From: Pseudomonas fluorescens
GTDB taxonomy: Bacteria > Pseudomonadota > Gammaproteobacteria > Pseudomonadales > Pseudomonadaceae
Reading direction: 5' to 3'
Length of the DNA stretch: 64,000 nt
Assembly (NCBI RefSeq): GCF_902497745.1
Contig: NZ_CABVHJ010000009.1
Coordinates: 186,001-250,000, forward strand
Below, piece by piece: positions 50,598 through 58,822 of the stretch. Position numbers and translations under genes: made by a program. Numbering within the stretch: the stretch's first letter is position 1; every line of letters starts with the position of its first letter. A model generated the notes under the pieces. The model saw only the letters and a list, made by a program, of their open reading frames with translations, did no database searches and had not been told where the DNA came from.

Positions 50598-52976
50598 ATG
50601 AAATTCAGTGAACAATGGCTGCGTGGCTGGGTTAGCCCGCAGGTAAATCGCGACGAGCTGGTTGCTCGTCTGTCGATGGCTGGCCTTGAGGTCGATAGCG
50701 TGACCCCGGCCGCCGGTGTTTTCAGCGGCGTGGTCGTGGGCGAGGTGCTGAGCACCGAGCAACACCCTGATGCCGACAAGTTGCGCGTGTGCCAGGTCAG
50801 CAATGGCGTGGAAACCTTCCAGGTCGTGTGCGGTGCGCCAAACGTGCGACCGGGCCTGAAGATTCCATTCGCCATGATTGGCGCTGAGTTGCCAGGCGAT
50901 TTCAAGATCAAGAAAGCCAAACTGCGCGGCGTTGAGTCCAACGGCATGCTGTGCTCGCAATCTGAGCTGCAGGTCGGTGAAGGCAACGACGGTTTGATGG
51001 AGCTGCCGGCCGATGCGCCGGTGGGTGAAGATTTCCGTGTGTATCTGGATCTGGAGGACGCCAGCATCGAGGTCGACCTGACCCCGAATCGTGGCGACTG
51101 CCTGTCCCTGGCTGGTCTGGCTCGTGAAGTCGGCGCGCTGTACGACGCGCCGGTCACCCGTCCGGTGGTCATGACCATTCCTGCTGTGCACGACGAAGTG
51201 CGTTCGGTAGAAGTGTTGGCACCTGCCGCGTGCCCACGTTATCTGGGGCGCGTCATCCGCAATGTCGATTTGTCCAAGCCGACGCCGCTGTGGATGGTTG
51301 AGCGTCTGCGTCGCGCCGACGTGCGCAGCATCGACGCTGCCGTCGACATCACCAACTACGTGATGCTCGAACTGGGTCAGCCACTGCACGCTTTCGATCT
51401 CGCCGAAATCAATGGCGGCATTCGTGTGCGCATGGCGGAGGAGGGCGAGAAGCTGGTACTGCTCGACGGTCAGGAAGTCAGCCTGCGTAGCGATACGCTG
51501 GTGATCGCCGACCACACCCGCGCGCTGGCGATTGCCGGTGTCATGGGCGGTGAGCACAGTGGTGTGTCCGCGACCACTCGTGACGTATTTCTGGAAAGTG
51601 CGTTCTTCGACCAGATCGCAGTGGCGGGCAAGGCCCGTTCCTACGGCCTGCACACCGATGCGTCGCACCGCTACGAGCGTGGCGTCGACTGGCAACTGGC
51701 CCGTGAAGCCATGGAGCGCGCCACTGGCCTGCTGCTGGAAATCACTGGCGGTGAAGCCGGCCCGATCATCGAGACTGTCAGCGAGCAGCATCTGCCGTCG
51801 ATCGCGCCGATCACCCTGCGCGCCCAACGCATCACCCAGATGCTTGGCATGGAGATGGACTCGGCTCAGGTAGAGCGTTTACTCAGCGGTCTGGGTCTTG
51901 GCATTGTTGCCGACGGTGAAGGCCAGTGGCGCGTAGAAGTGCCAAGCCATCGCTTCGACATCAGTCTGGAAGTCGATCTGATCGAAGAACTGGCTCGTTT
52001 GTACGGTTACAACCGTCTGCCGGTTCGTTACCCGCAAGCGCGCCTGGCGCCGCAAGCCAAGGCTGAAGCGCGTAGCGATCTGCCGGAGCTGCGTCGCCTG
52101 CTGGTGGCGCGTGGTTATCAGGAAGCGATCACTTACAGCTTCATCGATCCGCGTCAGTTCGAACTGTTCAACCCGGGCGTCGAGCCGCTGTTGCTGGCCA
52201 ATCCGATCTCCAATGACATGGCCGCCATGCGTTCGTCGCTATGGCCGGGTCTGGTCAAAGCGCTGCAGCACAACCTCAACCGCCAGCAAGATCGCGTGCG
52301 TCTGTTCGAAAGCGGTCTGCGTTTCGTCGGTCAGCTCGAAGGTCTGAAGCAAGAGCCGATGTTGTCCGGTGTTGTCTGCGGTAGCCGTCTGCCGGAAGGC
52401 TGGGCGCAAGGTCGCGACACCGTCGATTTCTTCGACGTCAAAGCTGACGTGGAGGCCGTGCTGGGCTTTGCCGGTGCACTGGATTCGTTCACTTTCGCTC
52501 CGGGCAAACACCCGGCGCTGCACCCGGGTCAAACCGCGCGCATCGAGCGGGAAGGGCGTGAAGTCGGTTTCATCGGCGCTATTCACCCGGAATTGTCGAA
52601 AGCTCTGGGTCTGGATCGTCCAGTCTTCGTTTTCGAGCTGGTTCTGGCGGAAGTGGCACTCGGTAAGATGCCGAAATTCCACGAGTTGTCGCGCTTTCCT
52701 GAAGTGCGTCGTGACCTTGCACTGATTGCGCACAAAGACGTCGCGTCCGCGGCTGTACTGGACGTAATTCGTGAAAATGCAGGCGAATGGCTCACAGATC
52801 TCAGGCTGTTTGACGTGTATCAGGGTAAAGGTATTGATCCTGATAGAAAAAGCCTTGCAGTTGGCTTGACCTGGCAGCATCCATCGCGCACTCTTAATGA
52901 CGATGAGGTGAATTCGACGACGCAAAATATCCTCACCTCGCTCGAACAAAGGTTGAACGCCACGTTAAGGAAGTGA
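50598..52976 (+). CDS. pheT: Phenylalanyl-tRNA synthetase beta subunit
   Basis: PheT, 792 residues, full length. Domains in order: tRNA-binding OB fold (about 40-150), B3/B4 editing region (about 210-400), B5 and catalytic-like core, and the C-terminal ferredoxin-fold anticodon-binding domain (about 700-792). GGAGAGCAGG precedes the ATG, 26 bases after pheS. ihfA follows after three bases. Confidence 0.98.
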   Translation: MKFSEQWLRGWVSPQVNRDELVARLSMAGLEVDSVTPAAGVFSGVVVGEVLSTEQHPDADKLRVCQVSNGVETFQVVCGAPNVRPGLKIPFAMIGAELPGDFKIKKAKLRGVESNGMLCSQSELQVGEGNDGLMELPADAPVGEDFRVYLDLEDASIEVDLTPNRGDCLSLAGLAREVGALYDAPVTRPVVMTIPAVHDEVRSVEVLAPAACPRYLGRVIRNVDLSKPTPLWMVERLRRADVRSIDAAVDITNYVMLELGQPLHAFDLAEINGGIRVRMAEEGEKLVLLDGQEVSLRSDTLVIADHTRALAIAGVMGGEHSGVSATTRDVFLESAFFDQIAVAGKARSYGLHTDASHRYERGVDWQLAREAMERATGLLLEITGGEAGPIIETVSEQHLPSIAPITLRAQRITQMLGMEMDSAQVERLLSGLGLGIVADGEGQWRVEVPSHRFDISLEVDLIEELARLYGYNRLPVRYPQARLAPQAKAEARSDLPELRRLLVARGYQEAITYSFIDPRQFELFNPGVEPLLLANPISNDMAAMRSSLWPGLVKALQHNLNRQQDRVRLFESGLRFVGQLEGLKQEPMLSGVVCGSRLPEGWAQGRDTVDFFDVKADVEAVLGFAGALDSFTFAPGKHPALHPGQTARIEREGREVGFIGAIHPELSKALGLDRPVFVFELVLAEVALGKMPKFHELSRFPEVRRDLALIAHKDVASAAVLDVIRENAGEWLTDLRLFDVYQGKGIDPDRKSLAVGLTWQHPSRTLNDDEVNSTTQNILTSLEQRLNATLRK

Positions 52977-52979
52977 CGT

Positions 52980-53282
52980 ATGGGGGCTTTGACGAAAGCT
53001 GAGATGGCGGAACGTCTGTATGAAGAGCTGGGCCTGAACAAGCGGGAAGCCAAGGAATTGGTCGAACTGTTTTTCGAGGAGATCAGGCACGCTCTTGAAG
53101 ACAACGAGCAGGTCAAATTGTCGGGTTTCGGCAATTTCGACCTTCGGGACAAACGCCAGCGGCCTGGCCGCAACCCGAAAACGGGGGAAGAAATCCCGAT
53201 CACGGCTCGCCGTGTGGTCACCTTTCGTCCAGGGCAGAAGTTGAAGGCCCGAGTTGAGGCTTATGCTGGAACCAAGTCATAA
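52980..53282 (+). CDS. ihfA: Integration host factor alpha subunit
   Basis: IHF-alpha, 100 residues, with the beta-arm Pro motif [14 protein letters not shown] and the family [10 protein letters not shown]. It bends DNA with IHF-beta, supports sigma-54 promoters and phage recombination. The gene comes right after pheT, the conserved order, and its end overlaps the MerR gene by 20 bases. Confidence 0.98.
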   Translation: MGALTKAEMAERLYEELGLNKREAKELVELFFEEIRHALEDNEQVKLSGFGNFDLRDKRQRPGRNPKTGEEIPITARRVVTFRPGQKLKARVEAYAGTKS

Positions 53283-53619
53283 CGACGAACTACCCGTCAT
53301 CCCGGGCAAACGCTACTTCACCATCGGTGAAGTCAGCGAGCTGTGTGCCGTAAAGCCACACGTGCTGCGCTACTGGGAGCAGGAGTTTCCTCAGCTCAAC
53401 CCCGTCAAACGCCGCGGAAACCGCCGGTATTATCAGCGCCAGGACGTGCTGATGATCCGGCAGATCCGCGCGCTTCTTTACGATCAGGGGTTCACCATCG
53501 GCGGCGCACGCTTGCGTCTGTCCGGCGATGAAGCCAAAGACGACACGACCCAATACAAGCAGATGATTCGGCAGATGATTGCCGAGTTGGAAGATGTACT
53601 GGTGGTTCTCAAGAAATAA
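53263..53619 (+). CDS. MerR-family transcriptional regulator
   Basis: A 118-residue protein. The winged helix-turn-helix (about residues 16-85) reads [27 protein letters not shown] in two pieces around residue 30, with [19 protein letters not shown] after it, then a short dimerisation helix. It has no C-terminal effector domain, so it belongs to the short MerR type found next to ihfA in many gammaproteobacteria. ATG 53263 follows TTGAGGCTT. Confidence 0.92.
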   Translation: MLEPSHNDELPVIPGKRYFTIGEVSELCAVKPHVLRYWEQEFPQLNPVKRRGNRRYYQRQDVLMIRQIRALLYDQGFTIGGARLRLSGDEAKDDTTQYKQMIRQMIAELEDVLVVLKK

Positions 53620-53707
53620 AAAGCAGCGTTTGAATACTTCCAGTTTTCAAAAGCTTGCGCTATATTCTTGAGCGTTCTTCGAGGTGAAGAACAGTTGCAA
53701 AACCAGT

Positions 53708-53784
53708 CGGGGCGTAGCGCAGTCCGGTAGCGCACTAGCATGGGGTGCTAGGGGTCGAGTGTTCGAATCACTCCGTCCCGACCA
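53708..53784 (+). tRNA. tRNA-Pro (anticodon GGG)
   Basis: 77 bases; acceptor CGGGGCG/CGTCCCG (with a G-T pair), anticodon loop ATGGGGT with GGG, TTCGAAT arm and CCA end. The prophage integrase begins on the other side of its terminator, so the 3' half of this tRNA is the likely attachment site. Confidence 0.96.
53740..53784. other. Probable prophage attachment site (tRNA-Pro 3' half)
   Basis: Inferred from position only: a tyrosine integrase gene points at a tRNA gene and the following DNA is phage. The matching repeat at the far prophage end is outside the window, so the core cannot be delimited. Confidence 0.5.
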
Positions 53785-53800
53785 TATAATTCAATGACTT

Positions 53801-53827
53801 AGCCCAGCTTTCGCGAGTTGGGCTTTT
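53801..53827 (+). terminator. Terminator of tRNA-Pro
   Basis: Stem AGCCCAGCT/AGTTGGGCT followed by TTTTTC, 17 bases after the tRNA. Confidence 0.8.
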
Positions 53828-53853
53828 TCATGCGTAGGGACTTTTGCGGGGGT

Positions 53854-55050
53854 TCATCCCGTTTTTCTCCTCAAAATGGTCAGAGCCGGTCCTCGCGAAT
53901 CGGTTGCCGACACTTTGTTTGCCGCCTCAATCAAATGCTCAAGCTCTGCGGTAGAATAGTGGCTCGTAATGCTGCCGTTCTTGTGCCCAAGTAATGCCTT
54001 TCGATCTTCCTCTGTCACGTTCGCTGCACGAAGCCTTCTGCCAAAGGTGTGCTTCAGATCGTGAACCCTGATCGACCGAAACCCAGGGTGTGCTGGCGAC
54101 TTGTGTTCCTTCTCCCATTTCGCCGCCGCCCTGATCCTTGCGCTCTTCCATGCCGTGTCGTTCATGCGGTGCATCGCGGTTGGTCCGTACTCGTCCGGTT
54201 GTCCGTAAGGGAACACGTATTTTGTGTGCAGACCGCGCTGGCCGTCGATAATCGACATCGCAACCCGATTCAGCACCACCAACCTCTCATCCCTGTTTTT
54301 AACTCCCGCCTTTTCGTGCCTCCCACCAAATTCTGATGGGATCAGGAACACGCTCGTTCCCAATTCCGGCACCCGTATCTCCCAATCCCACTGAAGTTTG
54401 CAGACTTCCTGTTCCCGACTTCCCGAGTTCACTTTGTAGAGCGCCATCCTAAGCAGGTGATCCGGGATCTCAGCGAACAACATCGACTGCTCTTCCCATG
54501 ACAACGGGTAGGGCTTCCGGCTCGACCTCTTTTCCTCCAGCATCGAGATCATCGGCACGCTATCCAGCCAGGGCCGTTTCTCTGCGTCTCGCCACTTCCT
54601 GTGGCACAGGTTCAAGATCCGGACGACTCGCTGCAGAGCGATGTTCACCGTCCTGTTCGATACGCCTGGCTTTACTTTCCCCTTCGCTGTTTTGGTTGGC
54701 TTCTGCCGATCTCGCTTGAAGGCGGCCAGAGTGCCGTCATCTATATGCGTGATTGGCAGGTCGCCAATGTACGGGTCGAGCTGTTCGATGTGAGACGCTG
54801 ACAGGGCAATCGAGGCTTGATCCTTGAACTCAACCAGAAATCTGGTCGCAGCCTCCCGCCAGGTTCGCACCTCGCGCACTCCGTAAACCTTTTCCTGCCT
54901 GAGCTTTTCCAGGCGGTGGATCAGGTACTGCTCCGCTTCCTGCCTTTCGCTTGATCCAGTGCTTTCCTGAAGTCGCTGACCTCTGACGACTTTGTCGATG
55001 TGCCAAATTCCGTTCCTCTCGTAGAGGCCGGAGATTGTTTTTCGCGCCAT
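53854..55050 (-). CDS. int: Prophage tyrosine integrase
   Basis: A 398-residue site-specific recombinase. An N-terminal arm-binding and SAM-like core-binding region is followed by the catalytic domain with R212 (SGSREQEVCK), H330, K333 in the place of the second Arg (HDLKHTFGRRL), H356 (LLGHKNGSIT) and the nucleophile Y365 (SHYST). It integrates and excises the prophage at tRNA-Pro. Its start overlaps the Xis-like gene by 130 bases, so expression is linked. Confidence 0.93.
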   Translation of the reverse strand: MARKTISGLYERNGIWHIDKVVRGQRLQESTGSSERQEAEQYLIHRLEKLRQEKVYGVREVRTWREAATRFLVEFKDQASIALSASHIEQLDPYIGDLPITHIDDGTLAAFKRDRQKPTKTAKGKVKPGVSNRTVNIALQRVVRILNLCHRKWRDAEKRPWLDSVPMISMLEEKRSSRKPYPLSWEEQSMLFAEIPDHLLRMALYKVNSGSREQEVCKLQWDWEIRVPELGTSVFLIPSEFGGRHEKAGVKNRDERLVVLNRVAMSIIDGQRGLHTKYVFPYGQPDEYGPTAMHRMNDTAWKSARIRAAAKWEKEHKSPAHPGFRSIRVHDLKHTFGRRLRAANVTEEDRKALLGHKNGSITSHYSTAELEHLIEAANKVSATDSRGPALTILRRKTG

Positions 55051-55322
55051 TTACTTGCTCCTTGGCGCCCACTGCGGGGCTGATTGTTGTCCTGATTGGC
55101 CGCTTTTTCAATTGCCATGGACTCGATGTAGGCGTCAGCCCACTGGTCAAGCTCAATCCGGTCGAACCCGATGCCCTGTTTCCCGATCGGGAATTCGCGT
55201 ACGTTCGGCCGGACTGTTTTGTTGAATTCATCCCGGCACATGCCGAGATAGCCGTATGCCTCGCCGGCGCGAATGAAGCGCGGGAGGATGGGCGCGACCT
55301 GGGCCGCGCTACGATTTGACAT
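54921..55322 (-). CDS. Small DNA-binding, excisionase-like phage protein
   Basis: A 133-residue protein starting at ATG 55322 behind GGAGCATCACC. The first 75 residues (FIRAGEAYGYLGMCRDEFNK, IGFDRIELDQWADAYIE) look like the winged helix of AlpA/Xis proteins: a short HTH followed by the typical D-L-D-x-W ending. The C-terminal tail is polar and probably disordered. It overlaps int out of frame by 130 bases. Its job as excisionase is inferred from fold and place. Confidence 0.72.
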   Translation of the reverse strand: MSNRSAAQVAPILPRFIRAGEAYGYLGMCRDEFNKTVRPNVREFPIGKQGIGFDRIELDQWADAYIESMAIEKAANQDNNQPRSGRQGASKWREKQSPASTRGTEFGTSTKSSEVSDFRKALDQAKGRKRSST

Positions 55323-55359
55323 GGTGATGCTCCATGCCGCGCGTGGCGGCAGAAGGTGG

Positions 55360-55563
55360 TTATTCGGTGCGGAAGACTTCGGTGCGGACGGAGCGCCATT
55401 CCTGTTTTGTGGTGACCGGCTCTCGGCCAAACCATTGCTCTGCTTCTTTCGCCAGATCCTCGCGCGCCTAGCTCCATCCGCCACCGAGGCGAAGCGCCAG
55501 AACGCGCACCTGATCGCCGAGCGATTTGCACCGCCCGATCTTGGTTTCTGCGCAAATAAACAT
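55360..55563 (-). pseudogene. Small phage ORF interrupted by an in-frame amber stop
   Basis: From ATG 55563 (GAGG seven bases upstream) one frame encodes 31 residues ending LALRLGGGWS, then TAG at 55468-55470, then 35 more codons in the same frame (from AREDLAKEAEQWFG to VFRTE) to TAA at 55360-55362. The part after the stop is clearly protein-like and has no start codon of its own. A single change (for example CAG to TAG) explains it. It is either a pseudogene, or read through by an amber suppressor; the family is unknown to me but the pattern is that of small phage early proteins. Confidence 0.6.
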
Positions 55564-55614
55564 GCGTGCACCTCGCCCGCCGTATACCGGCAGGCTGTTG
55601 AGTTGGGGGAGGGG

Positions 55615-55932
55615 TTACTGCTGGATGAGTTCGGTGGGGACTTTGACCGTGGCGCCGCACCTGGCAAACACCACGGCGCGGTACACCGCGATGGTTCGGG
55701 TTTCGCCGGGTTGGCGGTTAAACGGATCGTTGGCGGCGTCGGCAAGCCACGGGTGCCGGTGGCCAACATCGACCCAGACGCCGTACTTCGTGATCAGCTG
55801 CTCGGCGTCGGGCAGGGCGAATAGATCCATCTGACCAGTGCCGGGCTGCTGATCACCCTCGATCGCGTTGATTGCCCAGTCCAGCGCCTGGCCGGCCAGC
55901 TCTTCGGTGCGGACGCTGACCATGTGGTTCAT
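55615..55932 (-). CDS. DUF2591 (NinX-like) phage protein
   Basis: A 105-residue protein with the DUF2591 pattern: VRTEELAGQALDWAINAIEG at the start and WLADAANDPFNRQPGETRTIAVYRA in two stretches. It is found in nin-type regions and early operons of lambdoid phages; function is not known. The ATG lies inside the previous stop codon (ATGA 55929-55932). Confidence 0.75.
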   Translation of the reverse strand: MNHMVSVRTEELAGQALDWAINAIEGDQQPGTGQMDLFALPDAEQLITKYGVWVDVGHRHPWLADAANDPFNRQPGETRTIAVYRAVVFARCGATVKVPTELIQQ

Positions 55933-56393
55933 GGCGGTAACAGCTTCGTCTGCTTTCGTTTGCGAGCAGCAACAACCAGCGCTTTCGATGCGCTGGCCAA
56001 ACCGCCGACAACATCTTCAGGCAGGAGAGCGTTATTGCAATGAGGGCATAGCGGAGCGTTCTTAGTGCTGCGCCAGGCTTCGTCCATTACCTTTGCGGCG
56101 CGGCTGCGGATCTGGAATTTTTCGGCTTCGGCCAGTTCGGCAGTCCGCCGATTGATGCGGCCTGCTGCGGCGCTGAACTTCTCCACCAGGTGGAGAAAGG
56201 CATCGAACGATTCGACCTCAGTCTCGCAATCACTGCACCAGATGCGGCGCTCCTTTTCGTCGTAGACCATCTTTCTGTGCGTGCATGAAGATGAAGGTCG
56301 TCGAGTGAGGCCACGGGCAACCCGGATGTCCTCGATCTGCACGACCTTTACGCCGAACAGATATTCCTGCGGCTCAATCGGTGCATCACTCAT
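55929..56393 (-). CDS. Phage protein with two CxxC pairs
   Basis: A 154-residue protein not assigned to a named family. It has one cysteine pair CSDC (about residue 54) and another CPHC (about 116), a layout suggesting two small metal sites, with a helical middle. ATG 56393 has GAGGG eight bases before it and overlaps the stop of the 18-codon micro-ORF (ATGA). Confidence 0.7.
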   Translation of the reverse strand: MSDAPIEPQEYLFGVKVVQIEDIRVARGLTRRPSSSCTHRKMVYDEKERRIWCSDCETEVESFDAFLHLVEKFSAAAGRINRRTAELAEAEKFQIRSRAAKVMDEAWRSTKNAPLCPHCNNALLPEDVVGGLASASKALVVAARKRKQTKLLPP

Positions 56394-56446
56394 CGCCACG
56401 GCCCTCGATAGATGAGGTAGGCCATGTAGAGCGGGGCGAAGATCAT
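56390..56446 (-). CDS. 18-codon micro-ORF between coupled phage genes
   Basis: MIFAPLYMAYLIYRGPWR, a single hydrophobic segment. Its ATG lies in the stop of the 91-residue gene (ATGA 56443-56446) and its stop in the start of the next gene (ATGA 56390-56393). This exact fit on both sides argues that it is translated. Function unknown; it may be a membrane microprotein or only a re-initiation bridge. Confidence 0.55.
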   Translation of the reverse strand: MIFAPLYMAYLIYRGPWR

Positions 56447-56718
56447 GGCGTCACCTTCAGGCCGGCGGCTTCGATGGCGAATCGAACGCCATTAGGCGTC
56501 AGCATTGCGCCTACATTGGTTTGCCATGGCTTAGGCAACTCAATAACCAGCGATATGCGGGATTCTTGCCACGCCCACCACGCAGACTGAACCAGCGAAT
56601 TCAGATAATCATCGCAATGGTCTTTAGCAAATACCGCTGCATCGAAACGCGGGACCGAGCGCTTCAGGCATGCGACTTTGTATGCCGTTTCGAATTGTTC
56701 ACGCATTTGTTCGCTCAT
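56443..56718 (-). CDS. Hypothetical phage protein
   Basis: A 91-residue helical protein (SEQMREQFETAYKVACLK start, aromatic WWAWQESR middle, end AAGLKVTP). The pattern (ExFExAxxxA ... WxAWxxS) is a common one in small phage proteins of unknown role. The start lies in the stop of the preceding micro-ORF (ATGA 56715-56718). Confidence 0.72.
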   Translation of the reverse strand: MSEQMREQFETAYKVACLKRSVPRFDAAVFAKDHCDDYLNSLVQSAWWAWQESRISLVIELPKPWQTNVGAMLTPNGVRFAIEAAGLKVTP

Positions 56719-56795
56719 CCGATCACCGCCTTTATGGTCAGTACCAATGGAAGCCAGAAGAATAGGGTGCAGCCGAGTAGGCACTTGGTGATCAT
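56715..56795 (-). CDS. 26-codon micro-ORF, predicted membrane peptide
   Basis: A peptide with the hydrophobic stretch LLGCTLFFWLPLVLTIKAVI after MITKC. It is joined by ATGA overlaps to the 279-residue gene (56792-56795) and to the 91-residue gene (56715-56718), filling the space between them exactly. The first bases are the same as at the 18-codon micro-ORF (GGTGACGCCATGATC). Confidence 0.55.
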   Translation of the reverse strand: MITKCLLGCTLFFWLPLVLTIKAVIG

Positions 56796-57631
56796 GGCGT
56801 CACCCGTTTGAACTCGACGACCCAGACCCACGGGTTGGCGTCCCAGTCGCCGCCGGTGGAGTTCCACAACTCCTTCCAAGCCGCTGGGTACCAGTCTCGG
56901 TAATTCGGTGAAACGTCATCGCTTGCCAGCTCCGGCGGACACTGCAGGCCTTCCGCCCGGATATCGGAGCGGCTGATGTCCTGCAACCGCTCGACGCGCA
57001 CGTCAGTGATCTCCAGCAGGATGCGGCTGGCTGCTCGCGGCATATGAATCGAAGGCTTCCATGATTCGGTATCGGTGAACTTCCCGCCGCCGATGCTCTT
57101 CGGGAACTCCCCGTCAGCGCGGTAGTAATAAACGCCTTCCGCGCCACCCGGGTTGGTGCGATTGAAAGTTTCACGGACATACAGCCGATCGCCTTGCCGC
57201 CCATACGGGCAGCCACCGTACATGGCCAGCTCAGCCGCGCATTCCTCCTCAGTCGCACCGAATGCACCGAAGCCCCAGCGCGGATGATCTTGAACCACGG
57301 CCATCCACTGATGTTCGGGGGAATCTGATTTTATATAGGTCGGGATCTGATTCCCTTTGATCGGACGGCGCGTGACCGTCTTTTGGCCCGACAGAATCGC
57401 GCGCACCATCGCACCGTTGAAAAGAATGGGACGCTCTTTGTGGAATGGCTCTGGAGCCGGTCGCGGCTTGGCCATTTTCGCCAAGCATCGTTTGCAGCTG
57501 ACAAATTCGCGTTGGTGGGTGCCGTCCCATGCGACTTCGGATTCTTCATTCAGGCCGCAAGCCGACAGCGACCAGCGCTCGTTGTCCTGCGTGCAGCCGG
57601 AGTCGACTATGAGGTGGTTTTTCCTGGGCAT
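56792..57631 (-). CDS. Phage protein with ASCH-like (PUA-fold) domain
   Basis: A 279-residue protein. The first 60 residues have a cysteine pair CKRC after CG, and residues about 65-250 resemble the ASCH-type phage proteins: ILFNGAMVRAILSGQKTVTR, then GDRLYVRETF and RILLEITDVRVERLQDIS. ASCH domains bind RNA or nucleotides; the phage members are uncharacterised. ATG 57631 follows AAGGAACC. It opens a cascade of six ATGA-linked genes running to 55615. Confidence 0.75.
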   Translation of the reverse strand: MPRKNHLIVDSGCTQDNERWSLSACGLNEESEVAWDGTHQREFVSCKRCLAKMAKPRPAPEPFHKERPILFNGAMVRAILSGQKTVTRRPIKGNQIPTYIKSDSPEHQWMAVVQDHPRWGFGAFGATEEECAAELAMYGGCPYGRQGDRLYVRETFNRTNPGGAEGVYYYRADGEFPKSIGGGKFTDTESWKPSIHMPRAASRILLEITDVRVERLQDISRSDIRAEGLQCPPELASDDVSPNYRDWYPAAWKELWNSTGGDWDANPWVWVVEFKRVTP

Positions 57632-57643
57632 GCCGGTTCCTTA

Positions 57644-57708
57644 CCGCTATAGCGGCTGACTTTGAAGGGGGGAGGGGGTAGTTTTGCGGCAGGAGTACAG
57701 ATGTACTC
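57644..57708. promoter_or_regulatory. Two palindromes upstream of the six-gene phage cascade
   Basis: CCGCTATAGCGG (57644-57655) and GAGTACAGATGTACTC (57693-57708) are perfect dyads in the 85-base gap before the gene at 57631. They may be operator or promoter elements for the cascade. No convincing -10/-35 pair was found, so the role is open. Confidence 0.35.
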
Positions 57709-57716
57709 TTATCGGG

Positions 57717-58295
57717 TTAGGCCGATTCGATGGCTGGGTGTGTCTCGTTCCAGCGTTCGAAGGCTTCCTGCGTCGTAGCTGCCTCGATCTTCTCGTCGCA
57801 CTGGTTACACGCCGCCACTCCGCCTGAGGCGCCGACATCGCGGTGGCCTTGCTTGCACGGGTTCATATGCCAGTCGTCATCCTGTTCCTGTTCAACCACC
57901 TCAACCACCAGGTGCTTGCCGCAGGAATGGCAGAAGTGCATGCCGTTTTCTTCCGGTCCGTCCTCGTGAAATGACCAGGTCTCACCGCAGCCACTGTTCC
58001 AGATACCGCTGTCGTCTTCGCGATTCCATTCGCAAGTCCCTGTACGATCATCGTTCAACTGATCCGCTGCGTTCAGGCGCTGCTGCAGGGCGTCACGCTC
58101 GGCCTTCATCACGTTGATCTCTTCTTGAGCATGATCAACGATCACCTGAGCGTCATGCTTGTCGATCCAATCGCCCACATCTGGGGTCTTCACGACGCGG
58201 CGCCCGTCGGGCGACAGCAAAAAAGCATAGCTTTGAACCTTGCAGATCTTGTCCCAGAACTCGAAACCTTCTCGCGTTTGTATGTTGCGCATCAT
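57717..58295 (-). CDS. Phage zinc-ribbon protein, Lar-like C-terminus
   Basis: A 192-residue protein. Residues about 95-140 form a zinc-ribbon-like unit (C89, C103, then CHSCGKHLV), and the last 45 residues repeat the pattern of Lar restriction-alleviation proteins (CKQGH, CNQCDEKIEAATTQEAFERWNETHP). Lar-type proteins modulate host type I restriction. Two ATG codons in a row start it; GGAGATTGC precedes them. The restriction role is inferred from resemblance only. Confidence 0.65.
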   Translation of the reverse strand: MMRNIQTREGFEFWDKICKVQSYAFLLSPDGRRVVKTPDVGDWIDKHDAQVIVDHAQEEINVMKAERDALQQRLNAADQLNDDRTGTCEWNREDDSGIWNSGCGETWSFHEDGPEENGMHFCHSCGKHLVVEVVEQEQDDDWHMNPCKQGHRDVGASGGVAACNQCDEKIEAATTQEAFERWNETHPAIESA

Positions 58296-58306
58296 GCAAT
58301 CTCCAA

Positions 58307-58822
58307 TCAGTTGTCGGTACCGGTGTAGGTGCCAGTCAGCACTGTCCGCCGGGTTCGCTTGGCAAATCCCTCTGTTGTCGCGAGGGGAATTCCCGTTGTG
58401 GCGCTGATTTCCTTGATGGGCATCCCGCCGTCGTATAGCTGCCTGACTTTCAGCACCGCAGAGTCGGCGTGCTTCAGCTTTCCGTTTGTTCTGCCGCGTG
58501 CCGTGGTTCCGTGAGCATCACGATCGCGCATGTTCTGTACATGGAGCGCCCAGCGGAGATTGCTCGAAGCGTTGTTGTGGCGGTCCCCATCACTGTGAGC
58601 AACTTCGTGCTCAGGTGATGGGCTTTCGCCGAGGAAGGTGATGGCGATCAGCCGATGAGCGAGAAAGGTTTTGAACGCCATCTTGTTCCACAGCTGGACA
58701 TTCAAATACCCGGACTTGTGCGCGGACTGCTTCAGCACGCGGCCCGTCTTGGGATTCTTCACTCGCCCCAAGTTGCTCGCTTCATATGGCCAGCCTGGAA
58801 CGGGTTTCCAGACCTCATTCAT
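58307..58822 (-). CDS. HNH homing endonuclease (NUMOD4 type)
   Basis: A 171-residue protein. The NUMOD4 module (EVWKPVPGWPYEASNLGRVK) is at the N-terminus, the HNH core AHSDGDRHNNASSNLRWA at about residues 74-91, and a helix-turn-helix (LKVRQLYDGGMPIKEISATTG) at about 123-145 that selects the target. Such genes are mobile and sit between or inside phage genes. Its start overlaps the end of the 49-residue gene by eight bases. Confidence 0.88.
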   Translation of the reverse strand: MNEVWKPVPGWPYEASNLGRVKNPKTGRVLKQSAHKSGYLNVQLWNKMAFKTFLAHRLIAITFLGESPSPEHEVAHSDGDRHNNASSNLRWALHVQNMRDRDAHGTTARGRTNGKLKHADSAVLKVRQLYDGGMPIKEISATTGIPLATTEGFAKRTRRTVLTGTYTGTDN

